Source: Synchiropus splendidus
Lineage: Eukaryota > Chordata > Actinopteri > Syngnathiformes > Callionymidae
Direction of reading: 5' to 3'
DNA: 64,000 bases
NCBI RefSeq assembly: GCF_027744825.2
Contig: NC_071339.1
Span: forward strand, 28,195,501 to 28,259,500
The translations under genes and the position numbers were made by a program. A model generated the notes under the pieces. It was not told the origin of the DNA and ran no database searches. It saw only the letters and a program-made list of their open reading frames with translations. Positions 1 through 13,650 of this stretch are shown one piece after another. Position 1 is the stretch's first letter. Each line of letters starts with the position of its first letter.

Positions 1-3000
1 AACGCGTTTTCAGCCTGAGATAAGGTCGATTCCGGAACGCCAAACATAAAAATGTTGATAACTTTGGAAAAACACTTCAGACAGCTTAGATTTGATGCGC
101 AACTACTAGAAAGAACCTTTCTGCTATAGTGGGAGGTCAAAATTTCATGTTCTGAAGCTTCCCTGGAAAGTTATGGGACAATGCAGAAAATGCATTTTCA
201 TCCAGAGATAAGGTAGATTCCAGAACGCCACACATAAAAATGTTGATAACTTTCAAAAAACACTTCAGACAGCTTAGATTTGATGTGCAACTACTAGAAA
301 GACTCTTTCTGCTTTACTGGGAGGTTAAAATTTCATGTTCTGAAGCTTCCCTGCAAAGTTATGGCACAATGCAGAAAACGCGTTTTCAACCTGAGATACG
401 GTGGGTTCCGGAACGCCAAACATAAAAATGTTGATAACTTTGGAAAAACACTTCAGACAGCTTAGATTTGATGTGCAAATACTAGAAAGACCCTTTCTGC
501 TATAGTGGGACGTGAAAATTTCATGTTCTGAAGCTTCCATGCAAAGTTATGGCACAATGCAGACAACGCGTTTTCAGCCTGAGATAAGGTCGATTCTGGA
601 ACGCCAAACGTAAAAATGTTGATAAATTTGGAAAAACATTTCAGACAGCTTAGATTTGATGTGTAACTACTAGAAAGACCCTTTCTGCTGTAGTGGGAGG
701 TGAAAATTTCATGTTCTGAAGATTCCTTGCAAAGTTATGGCACAATGCAGGAAACGCGTTTTCAGCCTGAGATAAGGTGGGTTCCGGAACGCCAAACATA
801 AAAATGTTGATAACTTTGTAAAAACACTTCAGACAGCTTAGATTTGAAGTGCAACTACTAGAAAGACGCTTTCTGCTATAGTGGGAGGTGAAAATTTCAT
901 GTTCTGAAGATTCCCTGCAAAGTTATGGCACAATGCCGAAAACGCGTTTTCAGCCTGAGATAAGGTGGGTTCCGGAACGCCAAACATAAAAATGTTGATA
1001 ATTTTGGAAAAACACTTCAGACAGCTTAGATTTGATGTGCAACTACTAGAAAGACCCTTTCTGCTATAGTAGGAGGTGAACATTTCATGTTCTGAAGCTT
1101 CCCTGAGAAGTTATGGCACAATGCAGAAAACGCGTTTTCAGCCTGAGACAAGGTGGTTTCCAAAACGCCAAACGTAAAAATGTTGATAACTTTGGAACAA
1201 CACTTCAGATAGCTTAGATTTAATGTGCAACTACTAGAAATACCCTTTCTGCTATAGTGGGAGGTGAAAATGTCATTTTCTGAACCTTCCCTGCAAAGTT
1301 ATGGCACAATGCGTGAAACGCGTTTTCAGCCTGAGATAAGGTCGATTCCGGAACGCCAAACATAAAAATGTTGATAACTTTGGAAAAACACTTCAGACAG
1401 CTTACATTTGATGTGCAACTACTAGAAAGACCCTTTCTGCTATAGTGGGAGGTGAACATTTCATGTTCTGAAGCTTCCCTGCAAAGTTATGGCACAATGC
1501 GTAAAACGCGTTTTCAGCCTAAGATAAGGTCGATTCCGGAACGCCAAACATAAAAATGTTGATAACTTTGGACAAACACATCAGACAGCTTAGATTTGAT
1601 CTGCAACTACTAGAAAGACCCTTTCTGCTATATAGGGAGGTTAAATTTTCATGTTCAGAAGCTTCCATGCAAAGTTATGGCACAATGCAGACAACGCGTT
1701 TTCAGCCTGAGACAAGGTGGGTTCCGGAACGCCAAACATAAAAATGTTGATAACTTTGGAAAAACATTTCAGACAGCTTAGATTTGATGTGCAACTACTA
1801 GAAAGACCCTTTCTGCTGTAGTGGGAGGTGAAAATTTCATTTTCTGAAGCTTCCCTGCAAAGTTATGGCACAATGCCGAAAACGCGTTTTCAGCCTGAGA
1901 TAAGGTGGGTTCCGGAACGCCAAACATAAAAATGTTGATAATTTTGGAAAAACACTTCAGACAGCTTAGATTTGATGTGCAACTACTAGAAAGACCCTTT
2001 CTGCTATAGTGGGAGGTGAACATTTCATGTTCTGAAGCTTCCCTGAGAAGTTATGGCACAATGCAGAAAACGCGTTTTCAGCCTGAGACAAGGTGGTTTC
2101 CGAAACGCCAAACGTAAAAATGTTGATAACTTTGGAACAACACTTCAGACAGCTTAGATTTAATGTGCAACTACTAGAAATACCCTTTCTGCTATAGTGG
2201 GAGGTGAAAAATTCATTTTCTGAACCTTCCCTGCAAATTTATGGCACAATGCAGACAACGCGTTTTCAGCCTGAGATAAAGTCGATTCTGAAACGCCAAA
2301 CGTAAAAATGTTGATAACTTTGGAAAAACATTTCAGATAGCTTAGATTTGATGTGCAACTACTAGAAAGACCCTTTCTGCTGTAGTGGGAGGTGAAAATT
2401 TCATGTTCTGAAGATTCCCTGCAAAGTTATGGCACAATGCAGGAAACGCGTTTTCAGCCTGAGATAAGGTCGATTCAGGAACACCAAACATAAAAATGTT
2501 GAAAACTTTCGAGAAACACTTCAGACAGCTTAGATTTGATGTGCAACTACTAGAAAGACCCTTTCTGCTCTAGTGGGAGGTGAACATTTCATGTTCTGAA
2601 GCTTCCCTGAGAAGTTATGGCACAATGCAGAAAACGCGTTTTCAGCCTGAGACAAGGTGGTTTCCAAAACGCCAAACGTAAAAATGTTGATAACTTTGAA
2701 TCAACACTTCAGACAGCTTAGATTTAATGTGCAACTACTAGAAATACCCTTTCTGCTATAGTGGGAGGTGAACATTTCATGTTCTGAAGCTTCCCTGCAA
2801 AGTTATGGCACAATGCAGAAAAAGGGTTTTCAGCTTGAGATAAGGTGGGTTCCGGAACGCCAAAAACATAAAAATGTTGATAACTTTGGAAAAACACTTC
2901 AGACAGCTTACATTTGATGTGCAACTACTAGAAAGACCCTTTCTGCTGTAGTGGGAGGTGAAAATTTCATGTTCTGAAGATTCCTTGCAAAGTTATGCCA

Positions 3001-4900
3001 CAATGCAGGAAACGCATTTTCAGCCTGAGACAAGGTGGTTTCCGAAACGCCAAACGTAATAATGTTGATAACTTTGGAACAACACTTCAGACAGCTTAGA
3101 TTTAATGTGCAACTACTAGAAATACCCTTTCTGCTATAGTGGGAGGTGAAAATTTCATTTTCTGAACCTTCCCTGCAAAGTTATGGCACAATGCGTGAAA
3201 CGCGTTTTCAGCCTGAGATAAGGTCGATTCAGGAACACCAAACATAAAAATGTTGAAAACTTTCGAAAAACACTTCAGACAGCTTAGATTTGATGTGTAA
3301 CTACTAGAAAGACCCTTTCTGCTATAGTGGGAGGTGAACATTTCATGTTCTGAAGCTTCCCTGAGAAGTTATGGCATAATGTAGAAAACGCGTTTTCAGC
3401 CTGAGACAAGGTGGTTTCCGAAACGCCAAACGTAAAAATGTTGATAACTTTGAAACAACACTTCAGACAGCTTAGATTTAATGTGCAACTACTAGAAATA
3501 CCCTTTCTGCTATAGTGGGAGGTGAACATTTCATGTTCTGATGCTTCCCTGCAAAGTTATGGCACAATGCAGAAAAAGCGTTTTCAGCTTGAGATAAGGT
3601 GGGTTCCGGAACGCCAAACATAAAAATGTTGATAACTTTGGAAAAACACTTCAGACAGCTTACATTTGATGTGCAACTACTAGAAAGACCCTTTCTGCTA
3701 TAGTGGGAGGTGAACATTTCATGTTCTGAAGCTTCCATGAAAAGTTATGGCACAATGCGTAAAACACATTTTCAGCCTAAGATAAGGTCGATTCCGGAAC
3801 GCCAAACATAAAAATGTTGATAACTTTGGAAAAACACATCAGACAGCTTAGATTTGATATGCAACTACTAGAAAGACCCTTTCTGCTATAGTGGGAGGTT
3901 AAATTTTCATGTTCGGAAGCTTCCATGCAAAGTTATGGCACAATGCAGACAACGCGTTTTCAGCCTGAGATAAGGTCGATTCTGGAACGCCAAACGTAAA
4001 AATGTTGATAACTTTGGAAAAACATTTCAGACAGCTTAGATTTGATGTGCAACTACTAGAAAGAGCCTTTCTGCTATAGTAGGAGGTTAAAATTTCATGT
4101 TCGGAAGCTTCCATGCAAAGTTATGGCACAATGCAGACAACGCGTTTTCAGCCTGACATAACGTCGATTCTGGAACGCCAAACATAAAAATGTTGATAAC
4201 TTTGGTAAAACACTTCAGACAGCTTAGATTTGAGGTGCAACTACTAGAAAGACCCTTTCTGATATAGTGGATGGTGAAAATTCAAGGTCCTGAAGCTTCC
4301 CTGCAAAGTTATGGCACAATACGTAAAACGCGTTTTCAGCCTGAGATAAGGTCGATTCCGGAACGCCAAACATAAAAATGTTCATAACTTTGGAAAAACA
4401 CTTCAGACAGCTTAGATTTGATGTGCAACTACTAGAAATACCCTTTCTGCTATAGTGGGAGGTGAAAATTTCATTTTCTGAACCTTCCCTGCAAAGTTAT
4501 GGCACAATGCGTGAAACGCGTTTTCAGCCTGAGATAAGGTCGATTCCGGGACGCCAAACATAAAAATGTTGATAACTTTGGAAAAACACATCAGACAGCT
4601 TAGATTTGATCTGCAACTACTAGAAAGACCCTTTCTGATATAGTGGGAGGTTAAATTTTCATGTTCAGAAGCTTCCATGCAAAGTTATGGCACAATGCAG
4701 ACAACGCGTTTTCAGCCTGAGATAAGGTCGATTCTGAAACGCCAAAAGTAAAAATGTTGATAACTTTGGAAAAACATTTCAGACAGCTTAGATTTGATGT
4801 GCAACTACTAGAAAGACCCTTTCTGCTGTAGTGGAAGGTGAAAATTTCATGCTCTGAAGCTTCCCTGGAAAGTTATGGTACAATGCGTAAAACGCGTTTT
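1..4900 (+). repeat. Family A satellite block (first copy)
   Basis: Diagnostic variants are GAGACAAGGTGGTTTCC followed by CAAACGTAAAAATG and GAACAACACTTCAG, together with TTTAATGTGC and GTGAACATTTCATG. A rare monomer carrying GGATGGTGAAAATTCAAGG near 4270 is found again only near 37710 and 40530, tying this block to the second A block. Boundaries are approximate. Confidence 0.75.
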
Positions 4901-7900
4901 CAGCCTGAGATAAGGTTGATTCCGGAACGCCACACATAAGAATGTTGATAACTTTGGAAAAACACTTCAGACAGGTTAGATTTGATGTGCAACTACTAGA
5001 AGGACCCTTTCTGCTATAGTGGGAGGTGAAAATTTCATGTTCTGAAGTTTCCCTGCAAAGTTATGGCACAATGCAGAAAACGCGTTTTCAGCCAGAGATA
5101 AGGTCGATTCTGGAATGCCAAACATAAAAATGTTGATAACTTTGGAAAAACACTTCAGACAGCTTAGATTTGATCGGCAACTGCTAGAAAGACCCTTTCT
5201 GCTATAGTGGGAGGTGAAAATTTCATGTTCTGAAGCATCCCTGCAAAGTTATGCCACAATGCAGGAAACGCGTTTTCAGTCTGAGATAGGGTTGTTTCCG
5301 GAAAGCCAAACATAAGAATGTTGATAACTATGGAAAAACACTTCAGACAACTTATATTTGATGTGCAACTATTGGAAATACCCTTTCTGCTATAGTGGGA
5401 GGAAAAAATTTTATGTTCTGATGTCTCCCTGCAAAGTTACGGCACAATGCAGAAAGCGCGTTTTCAGCCTCCGATAAGGTGGGTTCCAGAATGCCAAACA
5501 TAAAAATGTTGATAACTTTGGAAAAACACTTCAGACAGCTGAGATTTGATGTGCAACTACTAGAAAGACCCTTTCTGCTATAGTGGGAGGTAAAAATTTC
5601 ATGTTCTGAAGCTTTCCTGCAAAGTTATGGCAAATTGTGTAAAACGCGTTTTCAGCCTGAGATAAGGTTGTTTCTGGAACGCCAAACATAAGAATGTTGA
5701 TAACTTTGGAAAAACACTTCAAACAGCTTAGATTTGACGTGCAACTATTAGAAAAACCCTTTCTGCTATAGTGGGAGGTGAAAATTTCATGTTCTGAGGC
5801 TTCCCTGCAAAGTTATGGCACAATGCAGAAAACGCGTTTTCAGCCTGAGATAAGGTCGATTCCGGAAAGCCAAACATAAAAATGTTGATAACTTTGGAAA
5901 AACACTTCAGACAGCTTAGATTTGATGTGCAACTACTAGAAAGACCCTTTCTGCTATAGTGGGAGGTGAAAATTTCATGTTCTGAAGTTTCCCTGCAAAG
6001 TTATGGCACAATGCAGAAAACGCGTTTTCAGCCAGAGATAAGGTCGATTCTGGAATGCCAAACATAAAAATGTTGATAACTTTGGAAAAACACTTCAGAC
6101 AGGTTAGATTTGATGTGCAACTACTAGAGAGACCCTTTCTGCTATAGTGGGAGGTGAAAATTTTTTGTTCTGAAGCTTCCCTGCAAAGTTATGGCACAAT
6201 GCAGAAAACGCGTTTTCAGCCTCACATAAGGTCGATTCCGGAACGCCAAACATGAAAATGTTGATAACTTAGTAAAAACACTTCAGACAGCTTAGATTTG
6301 ATGTGCAACTACTAGAAAGACCCTTTCTGCTATAGTGGGAGGTGAAATTTTCATGTTCTGAAGCTTTCTTGCAAAGTTATGGCACAATGCGTAAAATGCG
6401 TTTTCAGCCTGAGATAAGGTCGATTCAGGAACACCAAACATAAAAATGTTGAAAACTTTCGAAAAACACTTCAGACAGCTTAGATTTGATGTGCAACTAC
6501 GAGAAAGACCCTTTCTGCTATAGTGGGAGGTGAAAATTCCATGTTCTGAAGCTTCGCCGCAAAGTTCTGGCACAATGCGTGAAACTCGTTTTCAGCCTGA
6601 GATGAGGTTGATTTCAGAACGGCAAACATAAAAATGTTGTTAACTTTGGAAAAACACTTCAGACAGCTTAGATTTGATGTGCAACTACTAGAAAGACCCT
6701 TTCTGCTACAGTGGGAGGTGAAAATTTCATGTTCTGAAGCTTCCCTGCAAAGTTGTGGCACAATGCAGAAAACGCATTTTCAGCCTGAGATGAGGTTGAT
6801 TTCAGAACGCCAAACATAAAAATGTTAATAACTTTGGATAAACACTTCAAACAGCTCAGATTTGATGTGCAACTACTAGAAGAACCCTTTCTGCTATAGT
6901 GGCAGGTTAAAATTTCATGTTCTGAAGCTTCCCTGCAAAGTTATATCACAATGCAGAAAACGCGTTTTCAGCCAGAGATAAGGTCGATTCTGGAATGCCA
7001 AACATAAAAATGTAGATAACTTTGGAAAAACACTTCAGACAGCTTAGATTTGACGTGCAACTACAAGAAAGACCCTTTCTGCTATAGTGGGAGTTGAAAA
7101 TTTAATGTTTTGAAGCTTCCCTGCAAAGTTATGGCACAATGCAGATAACGAGTTTTCAGCCTGAGATAAGGTGGGTTCCGGAACGCCAAATAAAAAAATA
7201 TGATAACTTTGGGAAAACACTTCAGACAGCTTAGATTTGATGTCAGACTACTAGAAAGACCCTTTCTGCTATAGTGGGATATGAAAATTTCATGTTCTGA
7301 AGCTTCCCTGCAAAGTTATGGCAGAATGCGTAAATCGTGTTTTCAGCCTGAGATAAGGTCGATTCCGGAACGCCAAACATAAAAATATTGATAACTTTGG
7401 AAAAACACTTCAGACAGCTTAGATTTGATGTGCAACTACTGGAAAGACCCTTTCTGTTATAGTGGGAGTTGAAAATTTCATGTTCTGAAGCTTTCCTGCA
7501 AAGTCATGGCACAATGCGTAAATCGTGTTTTCAGCCTGAGATAAGGTCGATTCCGGAACGCCAAACATAAAAGTGTTGATAACTTTGGAAAAACACTTCG
7601 AACAGCTTTGATTTGATGTGCACCTACTAGAAAGACCCTTTCTGCTATAGTGGGAGTTGAAAATTTCATTTTCTGAAGCTTTCCTGCAAAGTTATGGCAC
7701 AATGCGTAAAAAGCGTTTTCAGCCTGAGATAAGGTTGATTCCGGAACGCCAAACATAAAAATGTTGATAACTCAGGAAAAACTCTACAGACAGCTTAGAT
7801 TTGATGTGCAACTACTAGAAAGACCCTTTCTGCTACAGTGGGAGGTGAAAATTTCATGTTCTGAAGCTTCACTGCAAAGTTATGCCACAATGCAGGAAAC

Positions 7901-10900
7901 GCGTTTTCAGCCTGAGATAAGGTCGATTCCGGAACGCCAAACATAAAAATATTGATAACTTTCGAAAAACACTTCAGACAGCTTAGATTTGATGTGCACC
8001 TACTAGAAAGACCCTTTCTGCTATAGTGGGAGTTGAAAATTTCATGTTCTGAAGCTTTCCTGCAAAGTTATGGCACAATGCGTAAAACGCGTTTTCAGCC
8101 TGAGATAAGGTTGATTCCGGAACGCCAAACATAAGAATGTTGATAACTCAGGAAAAACTCTACAGACAGCTTAGATTTGATGTGCAACTACTAGAAAGAC
8201 CCTTTCTGCTACAGTGGGAGGTGAAAATTTCATGTTCTGAAGCTTCACTGCAAAGTTATGCCACAATGCAGGAAACGCGTTTTCAGCCTGAGATAAGGTC
8301 GATTCCGGAACGCCAAACATAAAAATATTGATAACTTTGGAAAAACACTTCAGACAGCTTAGATTTGATGTGCAACTACTAGAAAGACCCTTTCTGCTAT
8401 CGTGGGAGGAGAAAATTTCATGTTCTGAAGCTTCACTGCAAAGTTATGCCACAATGCAGGAAACGCGTTTTCAGCCTGAGATAAGGTCGATTCCGGAACG
8501 CCAAACATAAAAGTGTTGATAACTTTGGAAAAACACTTCAGAAAGCTTCGATTTGATGTGCACCTACTAGAAAGACGATTTCTGCTATAGTGGGAGGTGA
8601 AAATTTCATGTTCTGGAGCTTACCTACAAAGTTTTGGCACAATGCAGAAAACGCGTTTTCAGCCTGAGATAAGGTCGATTCCGGAACGCCAAACATAAAA
8701 GTGTTGATAACTTTGAAAAGACACTTCAGACAGCTTAGATTTGATGTGCAACTACTAGAAAGACCTTTTCTGCTATAGCGCAAGTTTAAAATTTCATGTT
8801 CTGAAGCTTCCCTGCAAAGTTATGGCACAATGCAGAAAACACGTCTTCAGCCTGAGATAAGATAGATTCTGGTACGCCAAACATAAAAGTGTTGATAACT
8901 TTGGAAAAACACTTCATACTGCTTAGATTTGATGTGCAACTACTAGAAAGACCGTTTCTGCTATAGTGGGAGGTGAAAATTCGATGTTCTGAAGCTTCCC
9001 TGCAAAGTTATGGCACCATGCGTAAAACGCGTTTTCAGCCTGAGATAAGGTTGATTCAGGAACGCCAAACATAAAAGTGTTGATAACTTTGGAAAAACAC
9101 TTCAGACAGCTTAGATTTGATGTGCAACTACTAGAAAGACCCTTTCTGCTACAGTGGGAGGTGAAAATTTCATGTTCTGAAGCTTCCCTGCAAAGTTATG
9201 CCACAATGCAAGAAACGCGTTTTCAGCCTGAGATAAGGTCGATTCCGGAACGCCAAACATAAAAATATTGATAACTTTGGAAAAACACTTCAGACAGCTT
9301 TGATTTGATGTGCAACCACTGGAAAGACCCTTTCTGCTATAGTGGGAGTAGAAAATTTCATGTTCTGAAGCTTTCCAGCAAAGTTATGGCACAATGCGTA
9401 AAACGCGTTTTCAGCCTGAGATAAGGTTGATTCCGGAACGCAAAACATAAGAATGTTGATAACTTTGGAAAAACAATTTCGACAGCTTAGATTTGATGTG
9501 CAACTACTAGAAAGACCCTTTCTGCTATAGTGGGATGTTAAAATTTCATGTTCTGAAGTCTCCCTGCAAAGTTATGGCACTATCCAGAAAACGCGTTTTT
9601 AGCTTGAGATAAGGTGGGTTCCAGAACGCCAAACATAAAAATGTTGATAACTTTGGAAAAACAATTTCGACAGCTTAGATTTGATGTGCAACTACTAGAA
9701 TGACCCTTTCTGCTATAGTGGGAAGTTAAAATTTCATGTTCTGAAGCTTCGCTGCAAAGTTATGGCACAATGCGTAAAACTCGTTTTCAGCCTGAGATGA
9801 GGTTGATTTCAGAACGCCAAACATAAAAATGTTGATAACTTTGGAAAAACACTTCAAACAGATTAGATTTGATGTGCAACTACTAGAAAGACCCTTTCTG
9901 CTATAGTGGGAGGTGAAAATTCATGTTCTGAAGCTTTCCTGCAAAGTTATGACAGAATGCGTAAATCGTGTTTTCAGCCTGAGATAAGGTCCATTCCGGA
10001 ACGCCAAACATAAAAATGTTGATAACTTTCAAAAAACACTTCAAACAGCTTAGATTTGATGTGGAACTACTAGAAAGACCCTTTCTGATATAGTGGGAGG
10101 TGAAAATTTCTTGTTCTGAAGCTTCCCTGCAAAGTTATGGCACAATGCAGAAAACGCGTTTTCAGCCTGATATAAGGTTGATTTCAGAACGCCAAACATA
10201 AAAATGTTGATAACTTTCGAAAAACACTTCAAACAGCTTAGATTTGATGTGCAACTACTAGGAAGACCCTTTCTGCTATAGTGGGAGGTGAAAATTTCAT
10301 GTTCTGAAGTTTCCCTGCAAAGTTATGGCACAATGCAGAAAATGCGTTTTCAATAAGGTGCGATCCGGAACGCCAAACATAAAAATGTTGATAACTTTCG
10401 AAAAGCACTTCAGACAGCTTAGATTTGTTGTGCAACTACTAGAAAGACCCTTTCTGCTACAGTGGGAGGTGAAAATTTCATATTCTGCAGCTTTCCTGCA
10501 AAGTGATGACACCATGCAGAAAACGCGTTTTCAGCCTGAGATAAGGTTGATTCCGGAACGCCAAACATAAAAATGTTGATAACTTTGGAAAAACACTTCA
10601 GACAGCTTAGATTTGATGTGCAACTACTAGAAAGACCCTTTCTGCTATAGTGGGAGGTGAAAATTTCATGTTCTGAAGCATCCCTCCAAAGTTATGGCAC
10701 AATGCAGAAAACGCGTTTACAGCCTGAGATAAGGTCGATTCCGGAAAGCCAAACATAAAAATGTTGATAACTTTGGAAAAACACTTCAGACAGCTTAGAT
10801 TTGATGTGCAATTACTAGAAAGACCCTTTCTGCTATCGTGGGAAGAGAAAATTTCATGTTCTGAAGCTTCACTGCAAAGTTATGCCACAATGCAGGAAAC

Positions 10901-13650
10901 GCGTTTTCAGCCTGAGATAAGGTCGATTCCGGAACGCCAAACATAAAAGTGTTGATAACTTTGGAAAAACACTTCAGACAGCTTAGATTTGATGTGCAAC
11001 TACTAGAAAGACCCTTTCTGCTATAGTGGGAAGTTAAAATTTCATGTTCTGAAGCTTCGCTGCAAAGTTATGGCACAATGCGTAAAACTCGTTTTCAGCC
11101 TGAGATGAGGTTGATTTCAGAACGCCAAACATAAAAATGTTGATAACTTTCGAAAAGCACTTCAGACAGCTTAGATTTGTTGTGCAACTACTAGAAAGAC
11201 CCTTTCTGCTATAGTGGGAGGTGAAAATTTCATATTCTGCAGCTTTCCTGCAAAGTGGTGACACCATGCAGAAAACGCGTTTTCAGCCTGAGATAAGGTT
11301 GATTCCGGAACGCCACACATAAGAATGTTGATAACTTTGGAAAAAGACTTCAGACAGGTTAGATTTGATGTGCAACTACTAGAAGGACCCTTTCTGCAAT
11401 AGTGGCAGGTTAAAATTTCATGTTCTGAAGCATCCCTCCAAAGTTATGGCACAATGCAGAAAACGCGTTTACAGCCTGAGATAAGGTCGATTCCGGAAAG
11501 CCAAACATAAAAATGTTGATAACTTTGGAAAAACACTTCAGACAGCTTAGATTTGATGTGCAACTGCTGGAAAGAGCCTATCTGCTATAGTGGAAGTTGA
11601 AAATTTCATGTTCTGAAGCTTCCCTGCAAAGTTATGGCACATTGCAGAAAACGCGTTAACAGCCTGAGATAAGGTGGGTTCCGGAACGCCAAACATAAAA
11701 ATGTTGAAAACTTTCGAAAAACACTTCAGACAGCTTAGATTTGATGTGCAACTCCGAGAAAGACCCTTTCTGCTATAGTGGAAGTTTAAAATTTCATGGT
11801 CTGAAGCTTCCTTGCAAAGTTATGGCACAATGCCGAAAACGCGTTTTCAGCCTGAGATAAGGTCGATTCCGGAACGCCAAACATAAAAGTGTTGATAACT
11901 TTGAAAAGACACTTCAGACAGATTAGATTTGATGTGCAACTACTAGAAAGACCTTTTCTGCTATAGCGCAAGTTTAAAATTTCATGTTCTGAAGCTTCCC
12001 TGCAAAGTTATGGCACAATGCAGAAAACACGTCTTCAGCCTGAGATAAGATAGATTCTGGTACGCCAAACATAAAAGTGTTGATAACTTTGGAAAAACAC
12101 TTCATACTGCTTAGATTTGATGTGCAACTACTAGAAAGACCGTTTCTGCTATAGTGGGAGGTGAAAATTCGATGTTCTGAAGCTTCCCTGCAAAGTTATG
12201 GCACCATGCGTAAAACACGTTTTCAGCCTGAGATAAGGTCGATTCCGGAACGCCAAACATAAAAATATTGATAACTTTGGAAAAACTCTTTAGACAGCTT
12301 AGATTTGATGTCCAACTACTCGAAAGACCCTTTCTGCTATAGTGGGAGTTGAAAATTTCATGTTCTGAAGCTTTCCTGCAAAGTTATGGCACAATGCGTA
12401 AAACGCGTTTTCAGCCTGAGATAAGGTTGATTCCGGAACACCAAACATGAAAGTGTTGATAACTTTGGAAAAACTCTTTAGACAGCTTAGATTTGATGTG
12501 CAACTACTAGAAAGACCGTTTTTGCTATAATGGGAATTGAAAATTTCATGTTCTGAAGCTTTCCTCCAAAGTTATGCCACAATGCAGAAAACGCGCTCAC
12601 AGCCTGAGATAAGGTGGGTTCCGGAACGCCAAACATAAAAATGTTGATAACTTTGGAAGATCACTTCAGACACCTTAGATTTGATGTGCAACTACTAGAA
12701 AAACCCTTTCTACTATAGTGGGAGGTGAAAATTTGATGTTCTGAAGCTTCTCTGCAAAGTTATGAAACAATGTGTAAAAGGCGTTTTCAGGCTGAGATAA
12801 GGTCGATTCCGGAACGCCAAACATGAAAATGTTGATAACTTTGGAAAAACACTTCAGACAGCTTAGATTTGATGTGCAACAACAAGACAGACCCTTTCTG
12901 CAATAGTGGGAGGTTAAAATTTCATATTCTGAAGTTTCCTGCAAAGTTATTGCACAATGCAGAAAACGCGTTTTCAGCTTGAGATAAGGTGGGTTCCCGA
13001 ACGCCAAACATAAAAATGTTGAAAAGTTTGGAAAAACACTTCAGACAGCTAAGATTTGATGTGCAACTACAAGACAGACCCTTTCTGCAATAGTGGGTGG
13101 TGAATATTTGATGATCTGAAGCTTCCCACCAAAGTTATGGCACAATGCGTGAAACGCGTTTTCAGCCTGAGATAAGGTCGATTCCGGAACGCCAAACATA
13201 AAAATGTTGATAACTTTGGAAAAACACTTCAGACAGCTTAGATTTGATGTGCAACTACTAGAAAGACCGTTTCTGCTTTAGTGGGAGGTGAAAATTCGAT
13301 GTTCTGAAGTTTCCCTGCAAAGTTATGGCACCATGTGTAAAACGCGTTTTCAGCCTGAGATAAGGTCGATTCCGGAACGCCAAAAATAAAAATATTGATA
13401 ACTTTGGAAAAACTCTTTAGACAGCTTAGATTTGATGTGCAACTACTAGAAAGACCCTTTCTGCTATAGTGGGAGTTGAAAATTTCATGTTCTGAACCTT
13501 TCCTGCAAAGTCATGGCACAATGTGTAAAACGCGTTTTCAGCCTGAGATAAGGTTGATTCCGGAAAACCAAACATAAAAGTGTTGATAACTTTGGAAAAA
13601 CAATTCAGACAGCTTATATTTGATGTCCAACTACTAGAAAGACCTTTTCT
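4900..13650 (+). repeat. Family B satellite block (first copy)
   Basis: Diagnostic variants are CATAAAAGTGTTGATAAC, CATAAGAATGTTG, GAGATGAGGTTGATTTC, GGGAGTTGAAAATTTC and AGCTTTCCTGC. The stretch 5500-9900 matches 55900-61700 in the same monomer order. One monomer near 10350 lost 7 bp (GCCTGAG). A marked sub-block near 8870-9000 recurs near 12060-12200. Boundaries are approximate. Confidence 0.75.
5828..6015 (+). repeat. Representative 188-bp monomer
   Basis: This unit differs from my hand consensus at about two positions and is exactly 188 bp. It shows the 14-bp palindrome at 5828-5841, the B-box-like AGGTCGATTCC at 5853-5863, TTCCGGAA at 5860-5867, and the hairpin AGAAAG-ACC-CTTTCT at 5938-5952. 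One CpG (consensus 41-42) and the GAAGCTTC dyad (consensus 157-164) are changed in this copy. Sub-variation elsewhere is concentrated at three places: the word before the palindrome (GCAG, GCGT, GCAGG, GCAGAC), the word after GATAAGGT (CGATT, TGATT, GGGTT), and the TATAGTGG/TACAGTGG site. Confidence 0.9.
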
